A DNA stretch of 64,000 bases from Diphasiastrum complanatum (lineage: Eukaryota > Streptophyta > Lycopodiopsida > Lycopodiales > Lycopodiaceae): contig CM055095.1 of the NCBI GenBank assembly GCA_029204225.1, positions 33,538,590 to 33,602,589 of the forward strand. Reading direction: 5' to 3'. Positions within the stretch are counted from its first letter, which is position 1. The number at the start of each line of letters is the position of its first letter. Below are positions 1 to 11,292 of this stretch, in pieces. The notes under the pieces were generated by a model. That model was not told where the DNA came from, did no database searches, and was given only the letters and a program-made list of their open reading frames with translations. A program made the position numbers and the translations under genes.

Positions 1-68
1 TATGCCAAAATCTCGAGTTCCAATGATGTACCTCAAAACTCGCATTCCTAGCTTCCAATGCTCCTAGC

Positions 69-1129
69 ATAGTTTTTGCCAATAGAACTTTGATCCATCA
101 TAAGAATGATCTTCTTCCTAATAATAGATCTCCTTTCAATGATCATGTAATGCTCAAATAGAAACAACCATAATTGATATAGAGAATAGTGTCCACTTGG
201 GATGCTTCACTATTTCTTACATCAAATTTTACATGTAAAAATGTGACTAGAACATGAAGAATCAAATAGAATGTAAATGAGATGATTCCACCATGCTTCC
301 AACTCTGAACTCTCTGGAAAAATACAGCAAACAAAAATAAATGTGAGTGATCAACTTTTGCTTGCATGTCTCCTCCTCCTTTGACCTTTGTGCCTTGTAT
401 CCACCATGATACTCCATGAATGAGCCTCCATCTTCATCTTGCCACAAGAAACCATCAAACCTTGGAAATCCATGAGTAGGTGAGTACATTAATGATGCCA
501 ATCCAGCACCACATGACTCCATAAAACCAAGTAGTTTGCACTAGTCCATCTTCAAGTTCTACTTGACACAAGAAAATGACCATGAATTCACCAAAAATTG
601 ACAATCTCCAAGTATTGGCACCAAGTAGCTCAACACTTGAGAACTTAGCCATGGATGAGTGACATAATGAACCTCTAATAGCTTCATTTCCATCATCAAA
701 ATCAGCCAAGAATGCTAGTACAAATCCAACATTAAAACAATGCTCACCAATGTAGCTAGTTTTACCATATCTTGACAATTTGCACACATCCACATGAAAT
801 TGCTCAAACATGAGATAGAACAAAGTAAAGTAAACTTGAATAGCACTTCCTTGCTGCTCCTTTGACCTTACTTGAGTCTTCAATATGCTGCAAAAACAGA
901 TCCATAACACTTTGCCAATTACCTCTCCTTTGATGCTCTTGACTAGCTCCAAATTGTCACCTTCCCTTTTGACTAGTTGAAGCGCTTTGAGATCAACCTC
1001 TTGATCTTCAACTTGACCATCAAAGTCATTGAAACTTTGCTTTCCAGATCCATTACTTGATTTTACAGCAAGATAACATCCATCCACTTGCATAGCTCCA
1101 TGTACACAAGAAGATCCTCCAAAAGATGT
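69..1129. other. Unrelated 1.06-kb segment replacing the RT region of Copia-1 copy A
   Basis: Alignment by eye to 12505-13390 and 17270-18160 shows that copy A jumps from RNase H sequence (ending about 68) to RT N-terminal sequence (resuming about 1130). The intervening 1,061 bp matches no other part of the window. It reads open on the minus strand for 236 codons (455-1165), in frame with the copia residues MDLEYQSLMKNGT, and includes a hydrophobic stretch (FTLFYLMF). No family was recognised. It could be a captured host transcript fragment, a piece of another element, or junk that is open by chance. Confidence 0.6.
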
Positions 1130-3549
1130 TCCATTCTTCATAAGAGATTGATACTCGAGATCCATTGCTTGGATCCACTCCTCTTATTTCCTTGCTTGAT
1201 CTACACTTGTAGGCTCATCCAAAGATGTTAGAAAAGCACATAATTCCAAAACTACTTGCTTACCCTTTTGATCATATGTGAGCCTTGAAGGTACTTGTCT
1301 TTCTCTTGATGTTCTCCTTGGCTTTTGACTTGATGAAGGTCCATCATCACCACCATCCAAAGAAGGATCCTTCTTCAACATCAAGAATGTTAGATCCATC
1401 TACTTTACCATCAATCATGCTTGAAGACACCTTTGGAATGTTTCCCTCATAAAAAATGACGTCTCTACCAACAATCACTTTGTTAGTAGAAGGAATGTAA
1501 ACCTTGTAGGCTTTACTCACCTCACTATATCCAACAAAAATACCTCTTCTTGAAGATGGATCCTCCTTGGTCCTATCATCAAGAGTGATGTTGACATAGA
1601 ATGTGCATCCAAGGTTCTTAGAAAGTTGACACTCGGCCTCCTCTTGAATAGCATCTCAAAAGGTGTCCTTCCATCCAAAATAGCACTCGGCCACCTATTG
1701 CACAAGAAATTGGCACACAACAAAGGTTGATCCCAAAAATGGTCTGTCAAGATTAAGCACTTAACCTCATAGCTTTAGCACTTTCAAATAAAGTCTTATT
1801 CTTCCTTTCAGCCACTCCATTTTGTTGTGGGGTCCTTGATGTTGTATACTCCTCTTGATCCCATGCTCATCACAAAGGCCTTGAACTTGTTAAATATGTA
1901 CTCACCACCATTGTCACCTCTCAAGCACTTGATCCTTGTGAAGAATTGGTTCTCCCTTGCATTCTTGAACTTGAGAAAGACATCATACACTTCATCCTTG
2001 CTCTTTAGTAGATAGATCCAACAAAATCTACTAAAATCATCAATGAATGTTACATACATCTTAGCTCCACTATTGCTAATTGTAGTAAATCCATGAATAT
2101 CCGAATGTAACAAGTTGAAAAGGCTTTGTAGATCTAGAAATAGATCTAGTATAAGGTAAGTCTATGTGACTTAGACAAAGCACAAGACTCACAAACATGC
2201 TTGTCATTACTAGGAACTTGGAAGACCAATCACAACCTTCTTCCTTGCCATTACATCCAATGACTTGAAGTTGAGGTGTCCATCCTTTTGTGCCAAACCT
2301 CTTGAATAGAAATTTGCTCACTTGCAACACATCCAACTTGGTTAGCAATAACACAAGCATCAAGTTTGAACAACTTCCCTTGCCTTTTACCATTTTCCAA
2401 TCAAGACATCCTTCATTTTGATCAAAACAAGCATCTCCATCAAACTCCACCTGAGGCCCTTACTTAGCATTTGACTCACACTAAGCAAATTCTTGGTAAT
2501 AGATGGAATAAACAAGACATCCTCCAAATGAACATTCCTATTTGTAGATAGAGAAATAGAAAATTGTGCCAATCCCTTTGATTGCACACTCACAAGGTCA
2601 CCCTCTTTGTCATCTCCATAATGCCAACAAAGAAGTGAACTACTCTTTGTGAAAGGTCATGTGTGAACTTGCTCCACTATCAATCCACCAAGGATCTAGA
2701 TCTCCCATCATTAGCAAGCATACATGAAGACATCACAAAAGCATCATCATTTGCATCTTGCACATCCAAACCATCCTCATCAGAGTAAGATTACCTTGCT
2801 TGTCCTTTGATGCCACAATAGAAGCACTTGAGCTTTGATCTATCCTTCTTTTTGCCACTTGAAAAAACTTTCACTTGATCTTGCACTTTAGACCACTTGC
2901 TTTTGGTTTTGCCCTTGAATTTGCCCTTTGTGAACATAGCATCCTCTTGAAGTGTCGATGTAGATCCACCTCTTGCTTGAAGCCTATATTCCTCATTGAT
3001 CAAGATCTCTGAAGATCCATCAAACTTGACAAAGTCTTTTGATAGCAATACTTTGAACAATGTTAGCATGAGCATCCAACAAGCCATTAAGAATCACTTG
3101 AATAAGCTCTCCTTCCTTAATGCTTTCATCTATGCAAGCTAAACTCATCATTCAATGCTTTCATTCTCAAAACAAAAGTACTTGAACTTTCTTCATTCTT
3201 TTGCAAACAAGAAAAGATTTGCCTCTTAGAGTCAACACTATAGAAGTAGGCTTGGATTCATAAAGCTTCTTCAATGAATCTAAGCTTCCAAAGATGATGT
3301 GCACTTACCAACTTCCTTGAGAAGTTCATTGGTAACATTCATCTTTATCATGTGTAGAGACTTCCTGGGCCCTCTTGTCATACCTCAATTGATCTTGTTG
3401 TGTTGCTGGTCTCTCCTCCAAACCTACAACAATATCCAAAACATCATTCATCTCAAGAAGTGACTCCATCCTCACTTTCCATAATGAATAGTTACTTGAG
3501 GTAAGCCTATCATTGGCATCCAACATGACTCCAATTGAGGTTGCCATGT
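1130..3549 (-). pseudogene. Copia-1 copy A gag-pol remnant (gag, zinc knuckle part, protease, integrase, RT start)
   Basis: The frame starts with MATSIGVML at 3549. Gag (about 2791-3549), protease and pre-integrase (about 2180-2760), integrase (about 1517-2113, with LRGDNGGEY and an ICWIYLL-type core) and the integrase-RT linker (1184-1399) follow in several broken frames. About 50 bp is missing near 2790 relative to the full copy, which removes the second half of the CCHC knuckle. Several single-base indels separate the blocks. Gag, protease and integrase of a Ty1/copia element would act in a virus-like particle; this copy is non-functional. Confidence 0.85.
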
Positions 3550-4119
3550 AGCAATGACCTGATCTTTTCTTTCAACCTGTTTCAATGCAAAAAGCACTCC
3601 TTTGAACAACAACAAATGCTTTCAAAAGAAATCACCAAGATTTGAAACTATCTCACAAATTCTCTTCTAGCACTTATCCAAGCAAATCAATACATAGAAT
3701 CATGGAATCTTGATCAACCTATGATCTATTCTCAATCTAATGACTTTTTGCCACTTCCTAAGATTGAAACACACTCAAATGAAGTCCAGCAACCTCATTA
3801 TCTAGAGATCCAATCAAAATTAGGGTTTTGACAAAATCACAAAAATTGACTATTCCAAATCTACATGCAAATGCTGAAAATTTGATATGCAATCTATAAG
3901 CCACCACTTAGGCTGAACAGTGATCCAAAAATCGGCCAGATCCAGCATGTGAATTCAAAAAATGGAATTGAACAAGTATATTGACCTATTTAGTGTTTTG
4001 ATCTACAAAAGCAAAAAAATCCGATTTTGGTGTCGAATCCTCTCTAGCATGCTCTAGACTTGATATCTTCACCAAATCATTGATAGATCTGATTTCCTCC
4101 TTTATAACCTGTAACACAA

Positions 4120-4131
4120 GCTCTGATACCA
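4120..4131 (-). promoter_or_regulatory. Primer binding site of Copia-1 copy A
   Basis: Minus-strand TGGTATCAGAGC lies directly inside the 5' LTR. This is the standard copia PBS, complementary to the 3' end of initiator methionine tRNA, where minus-strand cDNA synthesis starts. Confidence 0.9.
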
Positions 4132-4745
4132 TGTGAAAGATTTCAGATCCTTAAGATCCAATCTACTTGAATGATCTTTGGTTAGAAAGAGAAATACACT
4201 ACCAATTTCACCAATGTAGAAAAAATCAGCATCTACACACAATTTGAGATGCAAACACTAATAGAACTTGATCAAACTTGAATGAAATGATTATGTACTG
4301 TTGCTGTCTGTACAAAACCAACAAGCTACTGTATTTCACACGTGTGAATCCAAAAATAACAAATATAGATCATTCTACACATAGAATTGCAAGCAATCAC
4401 CAAGATAGTGCACCAATGGATAGTAGAACCCAAGAAAACCATGTATAAAGCATGAAATGAGATAGAGAAGAGAGAAGATGACTCTCTCCACGAGTTACAT
4501 CCATTTATAACAGGTCCAAACCCTATTTGGCCACTTGGCTTTCCCACCAAAATGCTAACCCTACCAATTTTGGGTCTAGATTCAATGTACCCAACTTATT
4601 CAAATTGAATCTACTCAAACTCGCATTTTATCTTTCCCACACTTTCAAAAAGTGATTATTCAAATGAAATCTAGACTAATGAACTTTGAAAAGTCAACCT
4701 CTAAGTCTAAATCAAGTTTTGGCCTCAATATGCCAAATATGGAAA
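4132..4745 (-). repeat. Copia-1 copy A 5' LTR, truncated
   Basis: Begins TGTGAAAGATT on the plus strand and matches the LTRs at 11293, 14713, 16039 and 21241. It stops about 30 bp short of the expected end, where gypsy sequence starts. It contains an intact CACACGTGTG palindrome at 4337-4346 and a variant TATA region near 4500. Confidence 0.9.
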
Positions 4746-5033
4746 ACCCATAGGATCTATCGGTGCTGGTTCTGGTTCTGCCTCGATATGCGCAGCTGCT
4801 ACTCTGGAAATATTTGGTGCTTGATTTGCTATCCTTTTTGTGAGTGATCATCCAGATATCAGATTCATTCGATGGTAGGTCCAAGGATGTTGGATCTTGC
4901 TGGTACAGTGGAATGCGATCTAGATCTTAGAGAATCAGATCAATTTGATAGGCTGACAGTGTGATTTTAGGTCTCTTATGGTGATTTTTTCTTGATAACT
5001 TTCTGATCCTTGTTCTGATTGGCTTGAGATTTT
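4746..5033 (-). mobile_element. Gypsy-A gag start and leader fragment, copy 1
   Basis: Minus-strand reading from 4884 gives a gag N-terminus (MDLPSNESDIW...), with untranslated leader above it. The block is about 98% identical by eye to 15752-16038 and related to 37940-38280 in the larger Gypsy-A copy. Both short copies start at the same base (CCCATAGGATC) and end at the same copia LTR junction, so they derive from one duplicated composite unit. Confidence 0.8.
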
Positions 5034-5583
5034 TGTGAAAGATTTCAGATCCTTAAGATCCAATCTACTTGAATGATCTTTGGTTAGAAAGAGAAATACA
5101 CTACCAATCTCACCAATGTAGAAAAATCAGCATCTACACACAATTTGAGATGCAGACACTAATAGAACTTGATCAAACTTGAATGAGATGATTACGTACT
5201 GTTACTTTCCATACAAATCCAGCAAGCTACTATATTTCACACATGTGGTTCCAAAAATAACAAATATAGATCATTCTACACATAGAATTGCAAGCAATCA
5301 CCAAGATAGTGCACCAATGGATAGTAGAACCCAAGAGAACCATGTATAAGCATGAAATGAGATAGAGAAGAGATAACAGGTCCAAACCCTATTTGGCCAC
5401 TTGGCTTTCCCACCAAAACGCTAACCCTACCAATTTTGGGTCTAGATTCAATGTACCCAACTTATTCGAATTGAATCTACTCAAACTCGCATTCTATCTT
5501 TCCCACACTTTCAAAAAGTATTTATTCAAATGAAATTTAGACTAATGAACTTTGAAAAGTCAACCTCTAAGTCTAAAACAAGT
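5034..5583 (-). repeat. Detached Copia-1 LTR, truncated
   Basis: About 550 of the usual 650 bp. It shares diagnostic variants with the LTR at 16039 (GAGATGATTACGTACT, TTACTTTCCATAC). Together with the gypsy piece before it, it forms a duplicate of 15752-16590. The palindrome is mutated here to CACACATGTG. Confidence 0.85.
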
Positions 5584-5814
5584 AAAAAACATAGCATGAT
5601 TGTCAGTTGCACAAGAAAGTTCTTCGATTTGGAGATCTAGTCCTCATGTACCAAAACCAAGGCGATAAAAGAAAAGTTGAAGTTCACCGGTGAAGGCCCA
5701 TTCTGAGTCAAGGAGATCCTCAGCCATGGAGCCGTGAACCTCGAGAAGTTGGATGGGACACCTTTCGACATGCCCATCAATGGTAGCCGGTTGCACAAAT
5801 ATTGGCCACCATAG
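5584..5814 (+). pseudogene. Gypsy integrase C-terminal end
   Basis: Two frames read LHKKVLRFGDLVLMYQNQGD and then VKEILSHGAVNLEKLDGTPF, ending in ..LHKYWPP and a stop at 5812-5814. This is the characteristic C-terminal tail of plant Ty3/gypsy integrases, which contacts target DNA. One frame change and one in-frame stop interrupt it. It is followed at once by gypsy LTR sequence on the same strand, the expected order for a 3' end. Confidence 0.75.
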
Positions 5815-5829
5815 TGAGACAGATTAGGG

Positions 5830-6206
5830 ATGGTGATGACAAGTCACGAAAAGTCCACATGAATCTTGTGATATCCAATGTACTTTTTTAGAACCTTTGG
5901 ATTAAGTTGGGTCCAAGATAAATGGATAGGATTAGTTTACATATTAGCCAGTAGCATTTTGGGACAAGGGCCTTCCCCATTGATAAAAAGGCACCTCTTG
6001 TACCATACTTCCATGCTTAATGAGAAGGAGAAAACTCTACCAATTTTGGAAGAGAAGAATCCTCATTTGCTATTCAATGCTTGCCATTGCTCTTGTTGTT
6101 GTTTGCTCTTGCTTTCAAGTTCATGCTCTTCTTGTTTTCTATAGTAAGAGTTCTCCTTTAGCAAGTAAAATGAGCAAGTGAGCTACCCTCCACTCTCACT
6201 CTCACC

Positions 6207-6280
<74 letters not shown>

Positions 6281-6435
6281 ACAAATTATGATGAATGTTA
6301 GTTTAATGGAGTAGAGTTAGTGGAGGGTAGTGTTAGTGGTGAGTAGAGTTAAGGGCAGAAAGTAGTGAAATAACTAAAAGTAGCATATTTGCATAGTTAG
6401 GTACCTATCCTAACGATCTAACCCTTTTTGACAAG
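5830..6435 (+). repeat. Gypsy-A type LTR with a long CT tract
   Basis: Matches in inverse orientation the LTRs at 38988-39446 and 60143-60789 (shared blocks TAGTTAGGTACCTATC, GATCTAACCC, TTGACA). The 5' boundary is approximate. It ends abruptly at 6435, where Copia-4 sequence begins. Confidence 0.75.
6214..6277. repeat. (CT)n microsatellite, 64 bp
   Basis: Uninterrupted CT dinucleotides inside the gypsy LTR. Sister LTRs carry only short, impure purine/pyrimidine tracts at this point. Confidence 0.97.
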
Positions 6436-6790
6436 TGGAAGCAAGTATCGATTGATATGGATATTTTCTCATTTGCTCCTCTTCCTGCCTGGTCTGAGGA
6501 CATTGGTCTTTCGATAATCGTAGGTCTGGATCCATCGGTGAGTGAGCTAATTTTAAATTGATCAGATTATTTCTGATAAGACTATTGTGAAGATACCTTT
6601 GTTGAGTGATATAAATCAGTCGTCTCGCTCTATCTCTGTGGATTTGAATACCTTGACAGTAGTGAGCTTCGTCCAGATTGGTCATCTCAAATTCGAAAGA
6701 CAACATCTGTTTAGAATCCTTCACCTGATCGGTACTATTGTTGAAAAGCAACATATCGTCTGTGAGAAATTATCAACTAGTTTGATAGTT
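6436..6790 (-). pseudogene. Copia-4 reverse transcriptase fragment
   Basis: The minus frame 6754-6410 reads MTNLDEAHYCQGIQIHRDRA... and LAHSPMDPDLRLSKDQCPQT, the RT-to-RNase H connection of copia elements (the 'LG...YFLGI' and 'TPM' regions). Related sequence occurs at 34300-34600 and 57500-57600. Catalytic residues lie outside the fragment. It ends in unrelated codons at the gypsy junction. Confidence 0.75.
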
Positions 6791-7052
6791 TAGTCAAGAT
6801 TGGTCATAGCTTGATAAATTTTCATATACAGATTTGAGGCCAATTTCATATTAGACTTAGAGTTTGACTTTTCAAAGTTAAATTAGTCTAAAAGCATTTG
6901 AATGAACACTTTTGAAAAGTGTGGGAAAGTGTAGAATACGAGCTTTGGAGGGATTCAATTTGAGTAGTAGAAACATTGAATCTAATCACAATAATAGTAG
7001 GATATTTCATTATGAAGGGAAAACCAAAGTTTGAATTTAGATTTGGACCTAC

Positions 7053-7061
7053 TATAAAAGG
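7053..7061 (+). promoter_or_regulatory. TATA box of copy C LTR
   Basis: TATAAAAGG, in the same relative position as TATAAAAGG on the minus strand at 11661-11669. Confidence 0.7.
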
Positions 7062-7080
7062 TTGTAACTCGTGGGAAGAG

Positions 7081-7199
<119 letters not shown>

Positions 7200-7525
7200 C
7201 TCATTCATGTTTAAAAATGGTTCTCTTGGGTTCTACTATCCATTGGTGCACTATATTTGTGATGTCTTGCAATTCTATGTGTAGAATGCTTATTAAATGT
7301 TGTTTTCATATCCACACATGTGAAATACAGTAGCTTAATATTATTGTATAGATGACAACATTATTTTATGTTTTGGTTCATGTTTGATCAAGATCTATTA
7401 GAGTTTGCTTCTCATTCTTTAAAAAAAACCAATTTTTCTACGTTGGCAAGATTGGTGAGTTGTTGACTTTCTAACCCAGGATCATTTTCTGCATTTAGAT
7501 CTTAATTGATCTGAAATATTTTGCA

Positions 7526-7537
7526 TGGTATCAGAAC
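7526..7537 (+). promoter_or_regulatory. Primer binding site of copy C
   Basis: TGGTATCAGAAC, one base off the usual TGGTATCAGAGC, directly after the LTR. Confidence 0.8.
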
Positions 7538-7727
7538 TTGTGTTTCACGTAAGAAGCAATCACATCTATCAATGATTTGGAGAAGATATCAATGCTAGGG
7601 CATGCTAGATTGGATTCTACACCAAAGTCGAATATCTTGCATGTGTAGGTTGGATCTTTTGTAGATCAAAACTCTAGTTAGGGTTATATTCTTGATCAAT
7701 TTTAATTTCACACATTAATTACTGGAA

Positions 7728-9924
7728 ATGGCCAATTGTGAAGCTTGGGAAGCCTTGAAGAAGCTTTATGAGTCCAAGTCTACTTCTAGAGTGTTGACTT
7801 TAAGAAGACAAACCTTTTCGTGTTTGCAAAAGAGTGAAGAAAGTCCAAATACTTTTATTTTGAGAGTGAAAGCATTGAATGTTGAGTTGGCTTGCATTGA
7901 TGAGAGCATTAAGGAAGGAGAGCTTGTTCAAGCTATTCTTAATGGATTGTTGGATGCTCATGCTAACATTGTTCAAAGTATTGCTATTCAAAAGACTTTG
8001 CCAACTTTGATTGATCTTCAAGAGATCTTGATCAATGAAGAATATAGACTTCAAGCAAGAGGTGGATCTTCATCAACATCTCATGTTGGAGAGGAGAGTA
8101 TGTTCTGTTGAAAATTGTCACTTCTCACTTGACATTGGTTCAGGTAAATATTGATCAAACATTGAAATATATTGATGATCTGATTTCACACATGTGGATC
8201 CTGTTCCCACGTGTGAAAGGATGTATTTTTTATGTTTGTATATATCCAAATTAATTTTGTATCATTCTAGTTAGTGTGAACATGAAGTGACTAGTTTTTT
8301 AGTCAAGTTGACTAGTCACCTACAAATTAGCTTTTCCTTGCATGTGCATGAGTAAATGCTCCCACATGGCAAGTGGATGTTCACACGTGTGTATAGAGTA
8401 CTAGAAGATAAGAGTTGACCATTTTCCTTAGATCCTATTTTGTAGGGAATATTCCTATATTATAGGAGACTAGCTTTTTGGATTTTAGTCATATTCTAGA
8501 AGGTCAACTATTGGATAAGAATCAAGGATGGATCAAATGGATAGATCTGAGTGATGTGGCACTCTTCACACGTGTGAAGGCCTACTGGACTATACCAGAC
8601 TCATGGATGTACTTGATCCATAAAAGGATCATCATTTTGCTAAGAAAATTGATGAGACTTTTGTACTCTACACTTTTGTGAGATTTCTAGTCATTTGTCT
8701 TTTGATTTTTATGTATGATTGCTATCTAGTATCATTGTACTTGTTGTTTCAGGTGCAGGCTGTACAGTGGACAGTAATCCACACGTGTGAGGCTGCTCTC
8801 ACTAAAAAATGATGTGTTGATCCATTGCTCTTGCTTAAATCCAAGTGTAGTGAATCTAGATCAAGATCTAATGTGTAGAACTTGATAGATTCATTGATTA
8901 AGAAACCAATAACTCTCTATGATTGTAAAGTACAATCATTATTGTCCTAAAAACTGTAAAATTTATCATGTTCATCAAGGGCAAACTCGAGGGCAAAAAC
9001 AAAAGTAAGTGGTCTAAAGGGCAAGATCAAGGGGAGGCCTTTTCAAATGGCAAAAAGAAAGACTGATCAAAGCTCAAGTGCTTCTATTGTGGCATCAAAG
9101 GATACTTTGCATGTGAGTGCTACAAGAAGAAGAGAGATCACGGAGAAAAAAGCAAGGTAATCTTACTCTTGATGAGGATGGTCGGGATGTTCAAGATGCA
9201 AATGATGATGCTTTTGTGATGTCTTCATGTTATATGCTTGCTAATGATGGAGATCTAGATCCATGGTGGATTGATATTGGAGAAAGTTGACTTTTCACAA
9301 AGAGTACTTCACTTCTTTGTTGGCATATGGAGATGACAAGAGGGTGATCTACATGGCCAATGATGGTGAGTGTGCAATCAAAGAAATTGGCACAATTCCT
9401 ATTTCTATCTCTATAAATAGGAATGTTCATTTAGAGGATGTTTTGTTCATTCCATCTATTACCAAGAACTTGCTCAGTGTGAGTCAATTTCTAAGTAAAG
9501 ACCTCAAAGTTGAGTTTGATGGAGATGTTTGTATGATAAAAAAGAAAGATATCTTGATTACAAAAGGTAAAAGTCAAGGGAAGTTGTTCAAACTATATGC
9601 TTGTGTTATTGCTAACCAAGTTGGAAAGGAAGCATCTGTTAGCTCATCCTTTCCATCTTCAAGGAAAGGTTTATTTGTTGGATATAGTGAGGTGAGTAAA
9701 GCCTACAAGTATTTACATTCCTTCTACTAACATAGTGATTGTTGGTAGACTCTGTCATTTTTTATGAGGGGAACATTCCAAAAGTATCTTCAAGCATTAT
9801 TAATGGTGATGTGGATAGATCTAACATTCTTGATGTTGATGTAAAGGATTCTACTTTGGATGGTAATGATGAAGGACCATCATCAAGTCCAAATCCAAAG
9901 AGAACATCAAGGGAATGCTATTAA
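7728..9924 (+). pseudogene. Copia-1 copy C gag-protease remnant, integrase deleted, split by a solo LTR
   Basis: The first 90 or so gag residues are gone: the start joins directly to ..WEALKKLYESKSTS. Gag runs to 8105, is interrupted by a solo LTR, and resumes at 8974. The knuckle at about 9070-9120 reads CFYCGIKGYFACEC, with the His replaced by Tyr. Protease is damaged (WWIDIG instead of WWIDSG). At about 9630 the sequence jumps from ..ANQVG to the integrase C-terminal extension (GLFVGYSEVSKAYK), so the integrase catalytic core is deleted. It ends at 9924 in the integrase-RT linker. Non-autonomous and dead. Confidence 0.88.
8106..8968. mobile_element. Solo LTR, 863 bp, with perfect 5-bp target duplication
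   Basis: Starts TGTTGAAAATT, ends TTTATCA, and is flanked by TGTTC at 8101-8105 and 8969-8973. Removing it restores the gag sequence of copy C (..AGTATGTTC then ATCAAGGGC). TG...CA ends and a 5-bp duplication are the signature of LTR retrotransposon integration followed by LTR-LTR recombination. It carries intact CACACGTGTG palindromes at 8382, 8567 and 8780. No internal domain of this family is present in the window. Confidence 0.9.
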
Positions 9925-10224
9925 TATTATCGAGAATTTTTTGAGGTACAACATGGGCATGAGAAAGATATGTTGAAACTGAAAGTTGCTGATTCTCATG
10001 GTAATCCCTGTTGTTGAAGGTATGACGGTGTAAATAAATAAATTAGCCAAAACTAGTTGCGAGGGTTGTGGCATCCTATGTGTGTAAGCCCATGGCCCAA
10101 TGAGCACTTGTAAATAAATAATTATGGACATAAACTTGACTTTGGGCCATGTAATTAAAAATAATATTAGAAGGCCAAAGTTAAGCTTAAGTTAAGTTAC
10201 TAAGTCTTTTGGGATTGATCAAAA
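9925..10224 (+). mobile_element. Gypsy-C type 3' end and LTR fragment
   Basis: A short open stretch (FFEVQHGHEKDMLKLKVADS) ends at a stop near 10017. It is followed by LTR-like sequence shared with 27210-27416 and 46330-46590 (GTTGTGGCATCCT, AAGCCCATGGCCCAATGAGC, CTTGACTTTGGGCCATG). The origin of the short ORF is unclear. Confidence 0.6.
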
Positions 10225-11292
10225 GTCAAGGTGGTGCTGGTACTTCTAGTTCTGCTGCTGCTAAATTCACATGAGCCACTTGGTTGTTAGTTGGCCCTGA
10301 TGGTGCAGGTAAGGCCATGCACTGCTGATTGTTCGGCGTGCCAAACCTTGGTGCCACATTGGGTGCCCCTTGATGATAATGATAAGAGGTCTGATAAGGA
10401 TTCCTCTTCTGTTGTATGATCTAGGAGTTAAATGGGCAAAAAGCCATCTCGTGCGATGATGCGTTGCACAGATGGCAAAATCTTTGTGTCAATCTCAAGT
10501 TTTGCTTTAGAACTGGACACTCATTGCCTGCATGGTTTTGACTGCGAACTGAACACCATACATTTTTTTGGTGGGGATACTTCAGCTGGTTCTGCTCCGG
10601 TGGATTTGAATTTGGTTCTATAGCTCCCTACAAGGCCTTCAGTTGTTGATCAGATTGAGTCGTTAGTTGTTCCATCTGCTGCTTGTGTAGCTTCGTCATT
10701 TGTTCCATCAACAGCTTGGTGGATAGGTTGGATGCATTGGATGATGATGCTACCGAAGGAGTCGGAGTGTGGGTGGTAGGACAAGATTCTTCTTCTAAAC
10801 TCTCATTTTCCTCCCTGATGGCATCTTCCATTGCTTTCTGCAATGTAGGGTACTGCTCCTGTCGTTTAAGCTCTCTTTTGATACTATGTGGCAACCCCGC
10901 GAGTAACAACATAGTAATCGCATGATAGGGAGTTAGGGCTGCGTTGCACTCGGATCTTAGATGTTTGACCTGTTAGATATAGTCCCTGACCCTTCCTCTT
11001 TTTCCCATCTTCACTTTGCTCGACAGGAGAAATAGATTTTCCAGAAACTTTCTTGGTTTAAAACGCATGATGAGAGTCGCCTTAACCACTTTTCAAGTGT
11101 TTTTCTCTTCTTCCAATAGGTTGAAGAACCAATCATGTGCTACTGCTAGCAGAGACATCGGGAACAACATCAATTATCTATCGGTGTCCGCTTTCCATAA
11201 ATTTCGCAGGCTTGCTTGTAGATTTGGAGGAATCTAGTTGGATCTGATCACCAATCATACTTAGGTAATTCCATTTGTGGTGTCCTCCAGAC
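10225..11292 (-). pseudogene. Gypsy-A gag fragment
   Basis: Minus-strand gag homologous to 36880-37960. The clearest frame, 10912-10628, reads LLLAGLPHSIKRELKRQEQY and then a helical, Gln-rich MEQMTKLHKQQMEQL stretch. Retrotrans_gag-type capsid sequence would package RNA. Zinc-knuckle sequence at about 10430-10560 is out of frame. It is cut at 11292 by Copia-1 copy E; its continuation after a loss of about 30 bp is the gypsy block at 15752. Confidence 0.8.

Larger units (their letters stand above)
1..4745 (-). mobile_element. Copia-1 copy A, Ty1/copia LTR retrotransposon, left-truncated by the window edge
   Basis: On the minus strand the order is 5' LTR (4132-4745), PBS (4120-4131), leader, gag, protease, integrase and the start of RT, then a short RNase H stretch at 1-68. 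The same protein blocks occur in the full-length copy at 16039-21890. The RT core is missing and is replaced by unrelated DNA at 69-1129. The LTR lacks its outer end and abuts a gypsy fragment at 4746, so this copy was rearranged after insertion. It cannot be autonomous. Family assignment rests on visible copia gag, integrase and RT motifs. Confidence 0.9.

Noticed and set aside
4120-4131. tRNA gene fragment (initiator Met-tRNA 3' end)
   Set aside because: The 12-base complement recurs at every LTR-interior junction; it is a primer binding site and no cloverleaf sequence surrounds it.
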